From: Mesotaenium endlicherianum
Taxonomy: Eukaryota; Streptophyta; Zygnematophyceae; Zygnematales; Mesotaeniaceae
Reading direction: 5' to 3'
Assembly: GCA_009602735.1 (NCBI GenBank)
Contig: WELA01003597.1
Coordinates: 914,958 to 978,957, forward strand
DNA length: 64,000 bases
Part shown: in pieces, positions 10,944 through 23,728 of the stretch
Layout of the letters: each line of letters begins with the position of its first letter
Position numbering within the stretch: the first letter of the stretch is position 1
Notes under the pieces: model-generated
Databases searched by the model: none
Told to the model about the DNA's origin: nothing
The model's input: only the letters and a program-made list of their open reading frames with translations
Program-made: the position numbers and the translations under genes

Positions 10944-13900
10944 TTATGGAGGGACTCCAGCGGCCCGAAGGTGGAACCGTGTCAACGCCCCTTTGGCATT
11001 GGTCAAGTGGTCCTTAAACTCCCAAGTGTCCCCAGAGGCATCGTAACCCTTCCATCGAATGAGGTATTTCATGACATATTTAGACGATCGACGGACCGAG
11101 CGAGCGTCTAAAATCTCATCGACCTCATATTCCTCAGGGTCGCCGTCTCGGACAGCGGGGACCGGTCCCGGTTGGACAGGGAACCGACCTGTGAACAGTG
11201 TATCACCTTTGATGTACGGTTCCAGGAAGGAGACATTAAAGACCGGGTGCCCCTTGTATTCAGCTGACATGTTCAGTTTGTAAGCATTCTGACCGACACG
11301 ACGGACCACCGAATATGGACCGACCCAGACAGGGCCAAGCTTTTTCTTGACCACACCAGGGAGGTACAGGTGCTGAGAATGCAGTTTGACTAAATCCCCC
11401 TTGGAAAATGTCAGTTCCCGACGGTGTTGATTAGCGTATTTTTGTTGGTTTTCTTGGGCCGTGTGCAAGTTTCGTTGGACTTCTGACAGGGTGTCAGCGA
11501 ACTCCTGAGTTAATTGGAGGGAGACCGGGTTGTCAATCCCTTCAGGGTGAGTTAAAGATTCCCCTCGCACATCTAGAGGAGACTTAGGGACTCTACCCAG
11601 GCTGAGTTCAAAAGGAGTTTTGCCCGTTGACGCGTGCACCGCACTGTTGACCGCAAACTGAATTTGAGGCAACAGGTCATCCCAATTATCTTGTTTTTTG
11701 TTAATATATGCTCTCAGCACCTCCTGCAGAACTCGGTTAGTTCTTTCAGTCTGCCCATCAGTCTGAGGGTGGTTTGCTGTGCTGAGCAGCTGTTTGACTC
11801 CCATTAACCCCATTAAAGCTCTCCAGAACTTAGAGGTGAATTTTGAGTCTCTGTCTGAGATGATATTAGAAGGGAGCCCATGTTGGCATACTACATGGTT
11901 GTAAAACTGTCTCGCTGTTTCGAGTGCAGTCACTTTGACAGTTGTGGGGATAAAAATGACCATTTTTGTCAGTTTATCCACGACTACCAGTATTGAATCA
12001 TGCCCGTTGGCAGTTCTTGGTAGTGAGACCACCCAGTCCATGGATATAGTTTCCCAGCATCCAGTTGGGATGGGTAGCGGTTGCAAGAGACCTCCGGGTG
12101 GTGTGTGCCAAGACTTATTTTTCTGACACTGGTCACAGGACTTGACATATTTCAAGACCTCCCGGGGTAACCCCTCCCAATGATAATGTTTTGCCAGTTT
12201 GCCAACAGTTTTGGCCTGCCCCAAATGTCCACCCAGGAGACTGTCATGAGCTTGACTCAGTAAGAGAGACCTTATTTCCAAATTATCAGGAATGACCAGC
12301 TTCAGCCTGCCTGAAGTGGTTTTAGTCACCCTGACCCTTCCCTTGAGCTTATACCCGAGTGCGGTAGCACGACACATACCAGTAGTGGGGCTGGGCTCAA
12401 ATGTTGGGTCAGAAAGGTAGGCTTTCCTAAGTTGTTCAAGGAAGGACTTTTTCACCTTTAGTGAAGTGAGTGCACACAGGACTTTATCTACAGCATGCTG
12501 ACTAAAGTTCCTTTCTTGCAAGTCAGGTCTTCTAGAGAGTGCATCAGCAGGATTCAACTTCCCTGGTTTGTAGTCGATCTGGACTTGGAACTGCTCCAGC
12601 ATCTGGCTCCAGCGGTTCTCCCTCCTCGACAGCTTGGACTTCTTCTGAAAGTGGGTCAGAGCTAGATGATCTGTAATCACCTTAAAAGCTTTACCATGTA
12701 AGTATGCTCTCCATTGTTTGAGTACATGAATGATAGCTAGCAGCTCTTTATTATGCACTGAGTAATTAATCTCCGCGGGATTAAATTTCATAGACTCATA
12801 CAACACAGGATGTATCTTACCATCCTTTGTGGTTTTGTCAGCAGGCTGCAACAAAATAGCACCCATGGCAAAATCAGAGGCATCAGTAACCACCTGCACC
12901 GATTTGCTGGGGTCATACACGGCTAGCACTGGGGCAGAACAAAGGGCATCTTTAAGGGTCTGGAAGGCAGCCTGCTGCTCTTCCCCCCACACATACCCGA
13001 TGTCTTTCTTAGTAAGGTCAGTCAGTTTACTGGCCTTTGTGGAATAATTCTCAATAAATCTCCTATAGTAGTTAGCCAACCCGAGGAAGGATCTAACTTC
13101 AGAGACAGACTGTGGTACTGGCCAGTCCCTTATGGTCTGGACTTTCTTAGGATCCACACTGATGCCCTCCTTACTGACAACGTGGCCTAAGAATTCAATA
13201 CTTTCCTTAAAGAAATCACACTTGCTCATTTTAGCATATAAGTGATTTTTCCGTAGAGTGTCCAGGATTGTTGTTAAGTGTTGAGTGTGCTGAGCTTCAT
13301 CTTTAGAGAAAATTAAAATATCATCCAGGAAAACTTGCACAAACTTATCCATTCATAGGCCCCATGAAGGTAGCAGGAGCATTAGTCAGTCCAAATGGCA
13401 TCACGTTGAACTCATAGTGTCCATAACGTGTGCGGAAAGCAGTCTTGTGTTCATCCCCCTCAGCAATTCTGATTTGATGATAACCACTCTTGAGATCTAT
13501 CTTACTAAACACCTTAGCGCCAGACAGGGTATCAAGCAAGTCCTCGATTCTGGGTAAAGCATACTTGTTCTTTACTGTAATTCTGTTCAGGGCTCTGTAA
13601 TCCACACACATCCGCATACTGCCATCCTTTTTCTTAACAAATAGGATAGGTGCGCCGTACGGTGATTTACTGGGAGAAATGTAACCATTTTCCTCCAGCT
13701 CTGCAATCTGTGTTTTCAACTCCTCACTCTCCAAATAAGACAAGCCATACGTGCGTTGCCAGGGTGGCTGGCTACCAGGTAATAAATCAATCCTATGATC
13801 TACTTCCCGCTTAGGGGGTAGTCCTGGAGGCATATTAAACACATCCGTGTACTGAGCAACAATGTTTGCAGCAGTAGGGTGTTCCGGAGGGTGTACCTTT

Positions 13901-14721
13901 TTCTCAACCACTTCTTCAGGTTGAGGAGGTACCTCTCTTAGCAGCAGACAGAACATTCTGTCTTCCTTCTGGTTCCAGCTTTTGACGAACTCCATTGCAT
14001 TCAGCAACTTGCATCCTTCTGGAAGCCTCTTCTTTTCCTTCATTTGCCATCCACACAGGACAAGAGGAAGAGCACTGGTGGGTGCCAAGTCAGTCTGCCC
14101 ATCGCTGGCTCCTCTCACTTTAACTGTACCTTTGCTCCAACACACTTCAGCTTGATGTCAGTTAAGCCAGGACCTGCCTAGCACGAGATCATAAAAGCCA
14201 GTGTTGAGTACCTCAAATGTAAGCGTTTCAGTTAGAACTGCAATGCCAGAACCTAACTGGACCTCAATAGGCTTGGTTATAACTCCTCCCGGGATACTTG
14301 AGGCATCTCCAAGGAATATTTTTCTATTCCCTTGGGTGACAGTAGGCAGCCTTAGCCGCTTAACTAAGTCCTTGTGGATAAAAGTATGTGACGCCCCTCC
14401 GTCAACAAATGCCCTCACCTTCCTACCTGCAATCATGCAATGCAGTAGGATAGGGGGGACTGTCTTTTCCTGACTTTCGCATTGTTCTCCTGACGTAGCA
14501 AAGAAATGTTGGACATCAGGTGGAACAAGAGCATCCAGAGTGTGCACTCTCTGGACGTCTATATTGCTGATGGTCTCCTTTATCTGGTTGTCAGGCATGC
14601 ATAGTGAATCCAGTTCAGCAGGACCCATAATACCTGCTACGAGGGCAGCTAGTGACGACTCACTATCTCTAGCATCCTCACAGTCAGTAGACTGGATTAC
14701 TGACTGTTGCTGTCTTTTAAA
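10944..14721 (-). pseudogene. pol (PR-RT-RH-IN-chromodomain), inactivated
   Basis: Long homology to the intact pol at 45311-49114. The protease D-G-G-A motif is present. The codon after LGRSWLN is TGA instead of Arg (near 14158). A 20-bp deletion at about 13349 removes the residues between FMGPMN and DKFVQVF and shifts frame just before the RT active site (FLDDIL is still readable in the next frame). A 12-bp deletion near 12810 removes four residues before HPVLYESM. RNase H, the integrase D-D-E residues, the GPY module and a chromodomain with [17 protein letters not shown] follow in one frame to the stop at 10944. The product would be the replication and integration polyprotein, but this copy cannot make it. 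Confidence 0.9.
14680..14721 (-). promoter_or_regulatory. -1 ribosomal frameshift signal (gag/pol)
   Basis: On minus: TTTAAAA (14715-14721), 7-nt spacer, then ACAGTCAGTA (14698-14707) pairing with TACTGACTGT (14680-14689) around an 8-nt loop. Identical arms to the copy at 45305-45346. Confidence 0.75.
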
Positions 14722-16137
14722 GGCTGGTCTTTTCTCTCGACCTTAGGCAGGTGCTTGACCGGACACTGTTCTCTGTAGTGGCCTTTCTGCTGACAATGGT
14801 AGCAAGTAGATTTTGCTGAGGCTAGTCTCGGCTTAGTCCTACCACCACCCCTTCCATAGCCACCTCGAGAGGGACCAACTCTACCTCTAGACTGAATAGC
14901 ATTGTACTCATACTCATATTCATCACCCTGATTATCCTCAGCCTGGTCTCCTTCAACTGCATTGTAGGAACCGTGGGGCTTTTTGACAATCTTAGACACC
15001 AAAGCGTTACTCTGGCGCTTGTGATTGAACTGCTGCTGATCCCAGGCGTCAGCATCCTGGATCAAGTCAGCCAGTTTCTCATACTTTTTCTCAGCAAAAT
15101 GACCAGAGACCTCGGATTTCAAGCCATACCTGAAGTATGCTATCCTATACCGTTCTGGCAAATCAGGCTGCTTCATCATGTTCTCTTGGAACTTTTGAGC
15201 AAACTCAGCAACTGAAGTGGTCTGCTTCAGTGTCAGGGAGATCATCGCATAGATAGCTTTCTCCTGCTGGTTGATGACATCAAACTTCTCATGCAACTTC
15301 TCGACAAACTCTACCCACGTAGGGTCACCGAGTTGCCGAGCCTTACGCTCTTCCTTCCAGTAAAGCCACCAGTCTGCGGCACTGCCTTTCAGTAGCGCAC
15401 CGGTGTGCCTGACCTTCTCGTAATCTTGCAGTTCTGGGTAGTTCTCCAGCCACTGCTCAACATCCGCAAGAAACTTGATCAGGTAATAATTTCTGTTTCC
15501 CTCAGGATCATAGGCCACCACCACTAGTGGTGTGAGACCCCAGTTGGTCTCTGTCTCGGAGTAGGGACATTATGATTCTTTTGTCCTCCTGTTGGGACTG
15601 ATACATGGTCGCCATTTGCGACTGCATCTGAACGAACAATGCTCCCAAGTCTACACTGTGGAGTGGTAGATTAGCAAATGCAGCAGCAGCATTGGCATCT
15701 ATTCGCTGAGTAGGGTCCTCAACAATCCCTCTCGCTCCTGCAGCAGCAATTCCTGCCGCATTCAGCCTGTCACGTATTTGACCTAGGGGTACATTGAGTT
15801 GTACGGCAGGAGGTGGGTTCAGAACATTGGCCCTTGATGCCATAAGCTCTTCAACAGTGCGCTCGTCAGCTGGCTGTCCTTCCCTCCTTTCTGTATCTTC
15901 AGCGGCCTTTGCTACTTGTTCAGCTTCTAGTCTGGCTATCTCCCCCTCAGTTTGCTGAGCTGCGACTGAGGCAATAGTAACTGCGTCATCTGCAGCCTCC
16001 CTAGCTGCAGTATCTGCTACCGCTTCAGAATAGGTACGGGTTCTCGCTACATGGCTTTCCGCCTGGTTTTCGACATTCTCGTTATCCTGGTTCTCCGTGT
16101 CTCGTGAGTTGCTAGTTTGAGACCTTGTCCTTACCAT
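14697..16137 (-). pseudogene. gag, frame-broken by a ~38-bp deletion
   Basis: Starts [13 protein letters not shown] at 16137. The N-terminal ~200 residues are E/A-rich and helical (15508-16137). The remainder, 14697-15524, holds the capsid-like retrotransposon gag domain ([32 protein letters not shown]), an RG/GGY-rich basic region and one CCHC zinc knuckle [14 protein letters not shown]. Compared with 44446-44520, about 38 bases are missing after the GSHTTSGGG coding segment, which puts the two halves in different frames. In an active copy the product would coat the genomic RNA in virus-like particles. Confidence 0.88.
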
Positions 16138-16158
16138 ACAAAGAAGACTGTGATAACA

Positions 16159-16170
16159 GCTCCGATACCA
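16159..16170 (-). promoter_or_regulatory. Primer-binding site
   Basis: Minus reads TGGTATCGGAGC one base after the LTR. This differs from the classic plant tRNA-iMet site TGGTATCAGAGC at one position, and the G can still pair with U of the tRNA. Confidence 0.85.
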
Positions 16171-16171
16171 C

Positions 16172-16887
16172 TGAAATGAATCGACTTACCAAATAAGCGA
16201 TTAACAAATAAAGATCTTTATATCAGCAAGTAATCTTGATGGCAATTTTCGTAACTGGTTAAACGGCAAAGGACAATACACTAGCAGTGAATAATACTCG
16301 TAAGTCAAATGCGAGTAAACTAGCATCAATAATGCAAATCAGTAAACTCATACATAAGCAAGGTTAGAAGACAGTGCGTATCAATGGCTTCTCGCCTTGG
16401 ATTCAGATCTCTCTCAGTAAGCTGTACAAGAGAGTTGGCCTCGTTTCCGAATGCCGAACTCGAGAGCAATGCCTAGCATATGTACATGGAATGAGTTTAC
16501 TGTTCAACGGTCAGTGCGATGGCACCGCCTACTCGGGAGTTAACCACGTTGGTAGGACCTCGGTTAACCAAATCCACCGCCATCTCCCCTCATCCCGAAT
16601 CGCCATCCGTCCTAAGGATGTCATCTGGCCATTCAACTAGCATGTCGTACTTAGATGCATATCAAGGCAGTTCGCTGCTACCGAGCACGGAAGTCAGCTG
16701 GCTGTCAAAGAATGTGTCAGCAAGCTGACTTAAGTTGACTTCAGCCTGTTGCTTTCGGCCGAGTCATTAAACTGATAATTATGTAAAGTCCAGCAGACTG
16801 ACTATTAACTAAAGTTCAGCAGGCTGAACTGAATTAACTATTAGATTTAAATGAATATTATATCCACTAATATACTGATTCATTACA
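16172..16887 (-). repeat. 5' LTR of the 8605-16887 element
   Basis: TGAAATGAATCGACTTACC ... GATTCATTACA, followed by the target duplication tctag. Near its 3' end (on minus) it has TTTG|GTAAGTCG, a strong 5' splice-site match. Confidence 0.93.
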
Positions 16888-17769
16888 TCTAGCCTGCAGT
16901 AAAGAATAAGCAGGCGTGGCTAAGAGCGAAAGGCTCAGCCAAACTGGCATAGATGCCATAGGATTCAAGGTGTTGTTTGCTGGAACTTTGTGAAAGCTTC
17001 GGTGGGTTTTTTGTTTGAAATTTGGTGTTGCTTGTTAATTCGCTTGGGCATGATTTTTGCAAACTAGGATTTGGTTATTGAATACCACTCAACTTGGGCA
17101 AAAGCCTATTTGGAAGTAAGACACTTTGTCTTTGCAAGGAGAATGGAGTGGCAGAAAGTTTTTGCAGATTACTAAGTTCTGAAATAGAAACTGAGAGAGA
17201 ACACACTCGGTGTGAAAGACACTGAGAATTTTAACTCCAAACTGGCTTGTACCAGTACAAGATGACCAGCAGATAATCAACCACTGGCAACCTGCCACCG
17301 ACATACGTGTGAAGGTCGATCGACCAGGTTGACAACCCACCTCTAGGGATGCACCGACAAGTCAACCAGGTGGAAGACCCACGTGTGAAGAACCACCGAC
17401 AAGTCGACGAGGTCGATGGCACACGTGCTGAAGCGCATCATACGTGCCCTGGTCTCAATGTTGTTAGGCACGACACGACCTCTACAAAAGACATTAATGA
17501 AGGTCCATTCTTATTCGCTGGGCCACCCATACTTATAGCAAACGTTTCTACGTTTATCTTTCATCTTTCTTTTTTGGCATCTTCACATTGCGAGGATCAA
17601 ATGTTGCTAGCGCATTGACAAGGTAATAAAAACGAGAGAAATTGGGGGCCTCGTTGCACGCTCATGAATGGTAGTAGCCTAAGCTATCTGTAGACTACAA
17701 CCAATTAGCTGGCAATACTCTTGCTTGATCGTGTTGACCAAGTCTCTATACCCGACATCGTCATTAGAC
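16888..17769. other. Intergenic, degenerate short repeats, no gene
   Basis: Contains two or three imperfect copies of a ~45-bp unit around 17295-17425 (CACCGACAAGTC, CACGTGTGAAG recur). No coding evidence. Confidence 0.5.
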
Positions 17770-18168
17770 ACACTATGGAAAGATGACAAGGGGTCTGTCT
17801 CCATTTAAGTTGGAGAGAGAGTGACACTTAATTGACAAAAAGTGACAATTAAGTGACAGGAAGCCTATTTCCATCTAAGTTGGAGGGAGAGTGACAGGCC
17901 GTCGAAAGTTGGGAATGCACAAGCACGTAAGCACTACACACAATCCTACTTGCTCACAAGTCACTCATTGCACTGAACCTTTGTCGCTCTTCTACTATTT
18001 ACACGTTCTTTAGCTCACATTACAACTCATATGCAAGTCTCTTGTGATAGCTATGAAAGTATTTTGCTGGCTAAAAGTTGCTCTCAAATGCACAACATCT
18101 TGTATCCTAAAAATATTCTCTGCTATCTTCTTGGCCACACTGCCTTGTTTTTGTGTGCATATGAGCAG

Positions 18169-20100
18169 GATAACTACGCAAAATATAGAGTACATGAAAC
18201 CAAAGCAAGCAAAGGTTCAATTGAAGAACGCGCGGTTGAGACGGAAGATGGAGGACACTTCCCTCTCTCGGGACCACGGTGTTATTGTGCGTCATCAGTG
18301 AGAAGCACTAGAAAGCGTTGAAGCAGAGGCAACAATTGCTGCAGAAGCAATCAAAATAGAGGCAAAAAAGAAGAAGGCAGAGGAAGCCCAGAGGAGGAAG
18401 CCTAGAGGGCTTCACTGGCTGAGGAGGAGAGATAGAGGAAGATAGCAAAACAGGATGCTGAAAAGGAGAGACAAAGAGCAGAACAAGTTGCTGAGGATAA
18501 CATTCAAGGAGTAGCGAAGGAACAACGCGTGCAGTAGGCGACGCATAAATACAGAGTGGAATGCATTTGAGGCTAAGCAAGTCAAAAACGGGTAGAACAA
18601 CAAGTAATCCTGCAAAAGACTTGGAGCTCAGGCCTTGCACAAGTATACTGAGACCTCCGTAGAGCTTATCCTATATGAAGATTTTGCCAACATGGTTGGG
18701 TATCCTATAGATGAAGCAAAGTTTTTATAACTTACGAAATGAAGCACTTGCGAATCCCTTGCGCGATTTGGTGGGTTAACACAGGGTCATAAGAATGATC
18801 AATATGGAGCACAACAGTTTCTTAGGCATGGCAGAGGATCACATCTTCAGACGACCCTAGTGCAATGAAGTAAATGAGAGGGATTGGGAATACTTGGGAG
18901 AAAGGACATAATTGCTTTCACTGTATTGGGTTCCATATATCCTGACGAGAGACGATCCAATGTTTTGGACCCAACCTATTCACTGGAGCTGAATGACTGT
19001 CATCATTGAGTTACACAAGTGTGATACAGGTAGGCAAGTTGATGGTATTATGCTACCACCGCATATTGGCCAATGAAATCCCAAGCTCAATAGACTGACA
19101 GGGATAGAGGAAGTAAGAGAGTCTAGGACCGGAGGACAAGACCATTTAGATAAAGGTAAGCATGCTGTTGTGAAGTGGACCAAGTTTCATGTGTAGATGG
19201 AAATTAGCAAAATCATGCTCCAGCAGCCTTTGAGGCCTCCCAAAAGAGGACAACCAGTAGACTACTCCATGGCGGCTGAGCAGCTTACTCTGCTCATAGA
19301 CAGAAAACATGTAATCTCCTAAATAGTTGTTAAAAAAGAGCAGGGGCAAGAGGAGCAAGAGCAGGAAGTAGAGATTGGGGCCAGGTCTAGTGAGCAAGAG
19401 GAGCAGGAGGAGCTGTCACTGTCAGAGGAGGAGTTAGAGGAGGAGTCAGAGGAACCTGCCCCGGCACTAAGAAGACCCAGGATAGGAGAGTCTTACCTTT
19501 ATGAGCAGGATAGACAAAAAGAGCAGCCTTCTGCACATGAACGCGCTAAGGTATAATAGCAATGCCAGCAAGAGTTGTAGAAGGAGGCCAGTGAGGAAGA
19601 AGAGCTGACGATTCTGGGTAGCAGCAACAGGAAGACCCCTTTTTTGGGGGGAAACTCTGTGGGGGGAGACTAAGTCAGACAGAGCCACCAGAAGAGCGAC
19701 CCGACTTGCAGTAAGAGGAACAGGACTAGGACCTTCTAACCATGGAAATGTGCTCATTGCCAATGTTTCCAGCACCCTGAAGGTCCCAATTTTGTTTCTA
19801 TTGATGATAGAGTAGTAACAGAGATTGCTAAAGTTTTGCTGCAGTCACTTAGAGGTCCTAAGGCTAGTAAGTGCTACTTTTAAGGAGGCCCGCTGACAAG
19901 ACTCGCACTTTTAGTTTTCAATTCAGGTCCCCTGAGGGTCCCACTCGTGAACACCTCCACCAAGACATTAGAATCATCGTTCAATTTGTCTTGCCGGAGG
20001 TCAATGTGATTGCATTCCACGCAGGTAGTGGGCTAAGGGTGAGGATGGAGATGACAACTTGCTGTTGCTAGTGAGCCCCACAGTTAGACAGCATTGTTGA
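18169..20100 (+). pseudogene. ORF3, decayed older copy
   Basis: The start codon position reads ATA after GAGCAG|G. Stops and frameshifts abound, yet blocks of the intact ORF3 can be followed: a K/E/R-rich coiled-coil stretch at 18300-18600, YEDFANMVGYPIDEAK at ~18675-18722 (intact: HDYARMVGYTIGEAK), LPPHIGQ-NPKLNRL at ~19050-19100 (intact: LPPHIAAWDPRLDGV), and KGKHAVVKWTK at ~19150-19190 (intact: KGKHAYAKWAS). Conservation of these blocks in so old a copy suggests that ORF3 long belonged to the family and was under constraint. Confidence 0.65.
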
Positions 20101-20212
20101 AGTAAAAGGCGGAGGCCCGTTTACGTGTTTAGGCAGGCAATGAGTAGATTGACGGTGTCAATCTACACTAGTTCCAGTATTGTCGAGGCGGCACAATCTA
20201 AGCTGGAGGGTT

Positions 20213-20410
20213 TGTAATGAGTCACGATGTAATCATATATATTATTCCAATCAAACGTAATAGTTCAATTTGCTGTACTTTAGTTAATAATCAGTATAAT
20301 GACTTAGCCGAGAGTAATAGGCTGAAGCCTACTTAAGTCAACTTGCTAACACATTCTTTGACAGCCAATTGACCACTGTAAGCGAAAGTAGCGAATACCT
20401 AGTAATCTAT
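20213..20410 (+). repeat. Partial LTR
   Basis: Starts TGTAATGAGTCACG. The next ~190 bases follow the LTR 5' part (ACACATTCTTTGACAGCCA is clear) and then homology fades. Confidence 0.7.
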
Positions 20411-21511
20411 CATGGTAGAATCCTTGTGAATAAGAAGAGACGATTTTGTACAATGGTTCAATACCTCCAAATTGCGTTTATGAGAGCACCTTGTACTCCA
20501 AATTCAAGCATTGTTTCATGGTACGTGCGAAGAAAATTATTAGTCGTGGTACCTAGGAGGGAAGCATTGTTCTCGTGACACCTTCCAAGAGATTATTATC
20601 TCACATGCTCCTGTGCACATAGAGTAAGCTCTACCAATCTTTAGTCCTCTTCAATTATAGAACACTTTCTATGAAGTTGTGCACAGCGCTTTGGAGCTGC
20701 CATACACTGGCAAGGTCTTGCATGATTTGAGAGAGGCAGCATGGCTTGCCACATAAGGTTGTTGGGCGGTTAAGTTGTTGGTGGATTATGGATGTGTGAT
20801 GCACACTTGTTTGTGAGACTCGAGAGCATTGGAATGATGCGGCCCTTCACAAGCTTCAGCTTAGTGCTTTCGATTCATGAGGGGGAGCAGATGGGCTAAC
20901 AACAAAAATAAAGTGCACACTACTACCGACTTCAAGTTGCAACCATTTGGAAGTGCATCGAGGAAGAGCATTTGAGTAACGCAATTGGGGACTGGACACC
21001 GCGACATCGGCAACCGCTACTTGAAATTTGAAGTAGATACTAGCTATAACAATATGAGTGTACATCGAATAGCACAAAGCCAACTTCGTACACCCGACAT
21101 AAAAAAGTTAATCAAGAACCTTGGCGTTACGCGTCACAAAGTTGAAGACGAAGATATTTCATAGTGATTTGTGTGATATGTGCCAACCTTTAGCACACAA
21201 GAGGGGAATAGGAATGGAGTACCACCTCAAATATGAAATACAAATATCTTAATCTACCATCTTTGACAACAAACCGTGCGCATTCCAAGATATGAACAAT
21301 TGAGCTACAAGAATACAATTAACACACTGTGCAAAGAAACACTAAGCTAATGACAGTTAGCTACAACAAAACAATTTACACACTATATGAATGGATTCAT
21401 AAGCCCATTTATGTACTGGCACATGTGACTTAACACAAGCAAAACTACATCCTGACTGAAGCATCTATAGACAATGACCACCATATACATGGTTATTGAT
21501 TTCAAGCTGTA
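20411..21511. other. No recognised gene
   Basis: Intergenic between the remnant and the 3' end of the TBL gene. The 3' UTR of that minus-strand gene lies at the right edge. Confidence 0.45.
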
Positions 21512-23687
21512 CTAATGACGCCTTGACCGCATCTTATCATCGGACATCGCAAGTAGCATAGCCGACATCAGTTCGTTCCACGTGTCAGGAACACCGGGCA
21601 AGCACCAATTCACGCAATCTGGCTTCGGACGCTGCAGAGACGACATCCATGGGTGCCCATCACCCCGCTCTGCTGAGAGGAGGCTCACATTCAGAAACTT
21701 GACCGAAGTGCTTCTGATGGCGTCCCCTATAGCGTCGTCATATCGGGTGAAGTTCTCCTCGCGTGCCTCGCTTAGTGCCTGCAGCCGACAGACGGCGTGA
21801 TCAGCACTTTGACGGAGCAGTCAGGCACCTGCAAAAATAAACGCGCGCGGGCAGGACCAAGCAGGCAAGTCATAGGCGTCCACAACCAAACGGGCCGACA
21901 AGGGGGGGGAGCAAGCACACCTCAGAGTCAGAGAGCAGCATGCGAGCCGCACATTCCCGCCGCTGGTGGCCAGGGTTATAGGAGCGGAACACGGCAGTGC
22001 CCGCAAAGTTGGAGCTGTTGCCCACCCAGCGGGCCACGGCAGCCATGGCTGCAGGGTACGCCCAATCGCCCACGAGGCCCTCCAGGCTGAGGCTGGGCAC
22101 GCGCGCGCCCATCCGAAACACGCCCAGGCCCTGCATCTCCATCTGCTCCTCGCGCCACCTGCGCCCGGAGTTCAGCACCAGCACGTCATGCTCATTCGCC
22201 TCCGCCGCCCACAGCGGGTCGGGCACGTCGATGTTCAGCTGGTTGGGGTAGCACGCTTGCAAGAGCTCGACCAACAGGGAGCTGCTGCTGCTGTTCCCGT
22301 TGCCGCTGATGCCACCGCCGGACGAGCTACCCACGTCCGCCTCTTGCTCCTTCTCCTCTTGTCTGGGTGCCGCATCCATCGCTGCACCGCTGGTGCTGGG
22401 GCCGCCACTGCCCGCCAGCAACGCCTGGCTCTCGGTCAGCGCCGACTTGCTGAGCTGGCAGGCGGTGCCGTTGATGCCGCGGTCCACGACGGCCTCCACC
22501 AGAAACGGCGACTGGTACAGCGCCAGGCTGAGGTTGTGCAGCGGAAACCTGTACATGAGCTTGTCGCCTCCCGTGAAGTTCTCCAGGACGACGTGGGGCA
22601 GCCCCCGGGGGGCCTGCTTCCCCGGGGCCCGGGCTCCCCAGCTGTACACCCACCCCCTCAGAGTCGGCCACTTGGACGCGCCTGCTTCCTTCTCGCCGTC
22701 GCCGCTCTCGTCGGCTGCCAAGCCCCTGGATGAGCTCGCTGCTTGCGCAGGCTGCCCGCCGGATGGCACCTCCACAGCACCGGCCAGCGCCATGGGGAGC
22801 TCGGCTTCCGCGAGCATGCACACAAACGAGTCGAACGCGTTGGCGGCCGTCTGGTCGCCCACAAATGCGATGCTGCGGTTGCCCATGGCGTGCAGGAACG
22901 CGCGCGCGTCAAAGCGGGGCACAGTACACTGGCTAGGCTCCCAGCGCCAGCTGTCGGCGGCGGGCTCCAAGCCGTACTTATGGCAGTCCCAGTCATCGCG
23001 CATGTAAGGACACATGGCGGAGTACAGCGGGCGGTCCGAGGAGCGCACCCACTTGCCGTCACCCACGTTACACGCCAGCGAGAATTCCGCCCGCCTGTCC
23101 GGCCACACTGCACACACGCACACACACACACACACACACGCACACGCATATACACAAGCGCACGCACGCATGCACGCACGCACACAGCCATGAATGCAGG
23201 CAATTGGAGTCGAAGGGGAATGTGACCAATCAGTCTTGCATGTCTCTATTCCCTCCCCGCCCCTCAATTGTCAGGGAGACAGGCATCATCTTACCTGGAA
23301 AGATCATGCCCATGAGTAGCCAAGGGGCGAGAATGACATGCTCTTGCTGATTTGGGACTTGGAACCAGGCTCCTTCTCCTAAGAAGACATGTTCCGTCAA
23401 TGTGACTTTGCAGTGATCATGTATGAAAGCAGAGGATTGAGATATCCATGAATATATACATCTATTTATACATCTGACTAGGGGTTTGTGTTGGTTACAG
23501 GCCTGCCGCAAGTATGGGCAACAGCTGGACATCCAGCCACACCTTCCCAGCAGCAAGTCAAGAGTTCCACAAATTGCAGGCAAGGTACGACATGCGACTG
23601 ATGCATCCACCTTTGGCTCGGATAGGACTTGTGGTGGCGCGGCGCACGTGGAAGAGAGAGAGCGAGGGAAATGGAGAAGGTGTGTGA

Positions 23688-23728
<41 letters not shown>

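Larger units (their letters stand above)
8605..16887 (-). mobile_element. Complete Ty3/gypsy chromovirus-type element with ORF3, 5-bp TSD
   Basis: Minus-oriented and 8283 bp including a 976-base gap. Both LTRs are 716 bp (16172-16887 as 5', 8605-9320 as 3') and are flanked by a perfect target duplication, tctag, at 8600-8604 and 16888-16892. Order on minus: LTR, primer site, gag, frameshift signal, pol, spacer, ORF3 (mostly in the gap), hairpin, polypurine tract, LTR. The first ~190 bases of the two LTRs differ at about four positions, so insertion looks fairly recent. The coding part is nevertheless dead: a gag deletion, and in pol one nonsense codon, one 20-bp and one 12-bp deletion. Confidence 0.93.
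17770..20410 (+). mobile_element. Diverged element remnant: spacer, ORF3, part of 3' LTR
   Basis: Plus-oriented. It begins with the pol-ORF3 spacer, in which AAGTTGGAGAGA (17807-17818) and AAGTTGGAGGGA (17877-17888) flank GTGACA repeats. It continues through a decayed ORF3, a weakened TATTGTCGAGG hairpin region and a purine tract near 20200, and ends in a partial LTR. No pol is present. It is clearly more diverged than the other copies, so it represents an older subfamily or insertion. Confidence 0.75.

Noticed and set aside
16159-16170. tRNA-like sequence at the LTR edges
   Set aside because: It is the primer-binding site complementary to a tRNA 3' end, not a tRNA gene.
21870-23225. Several long ORFs on plus and in other frames over the TBL exon
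   Set aside because: GC-rich coding DNA leaves other frames open. Only the minus TBL frame shows family motifs and splice phases.
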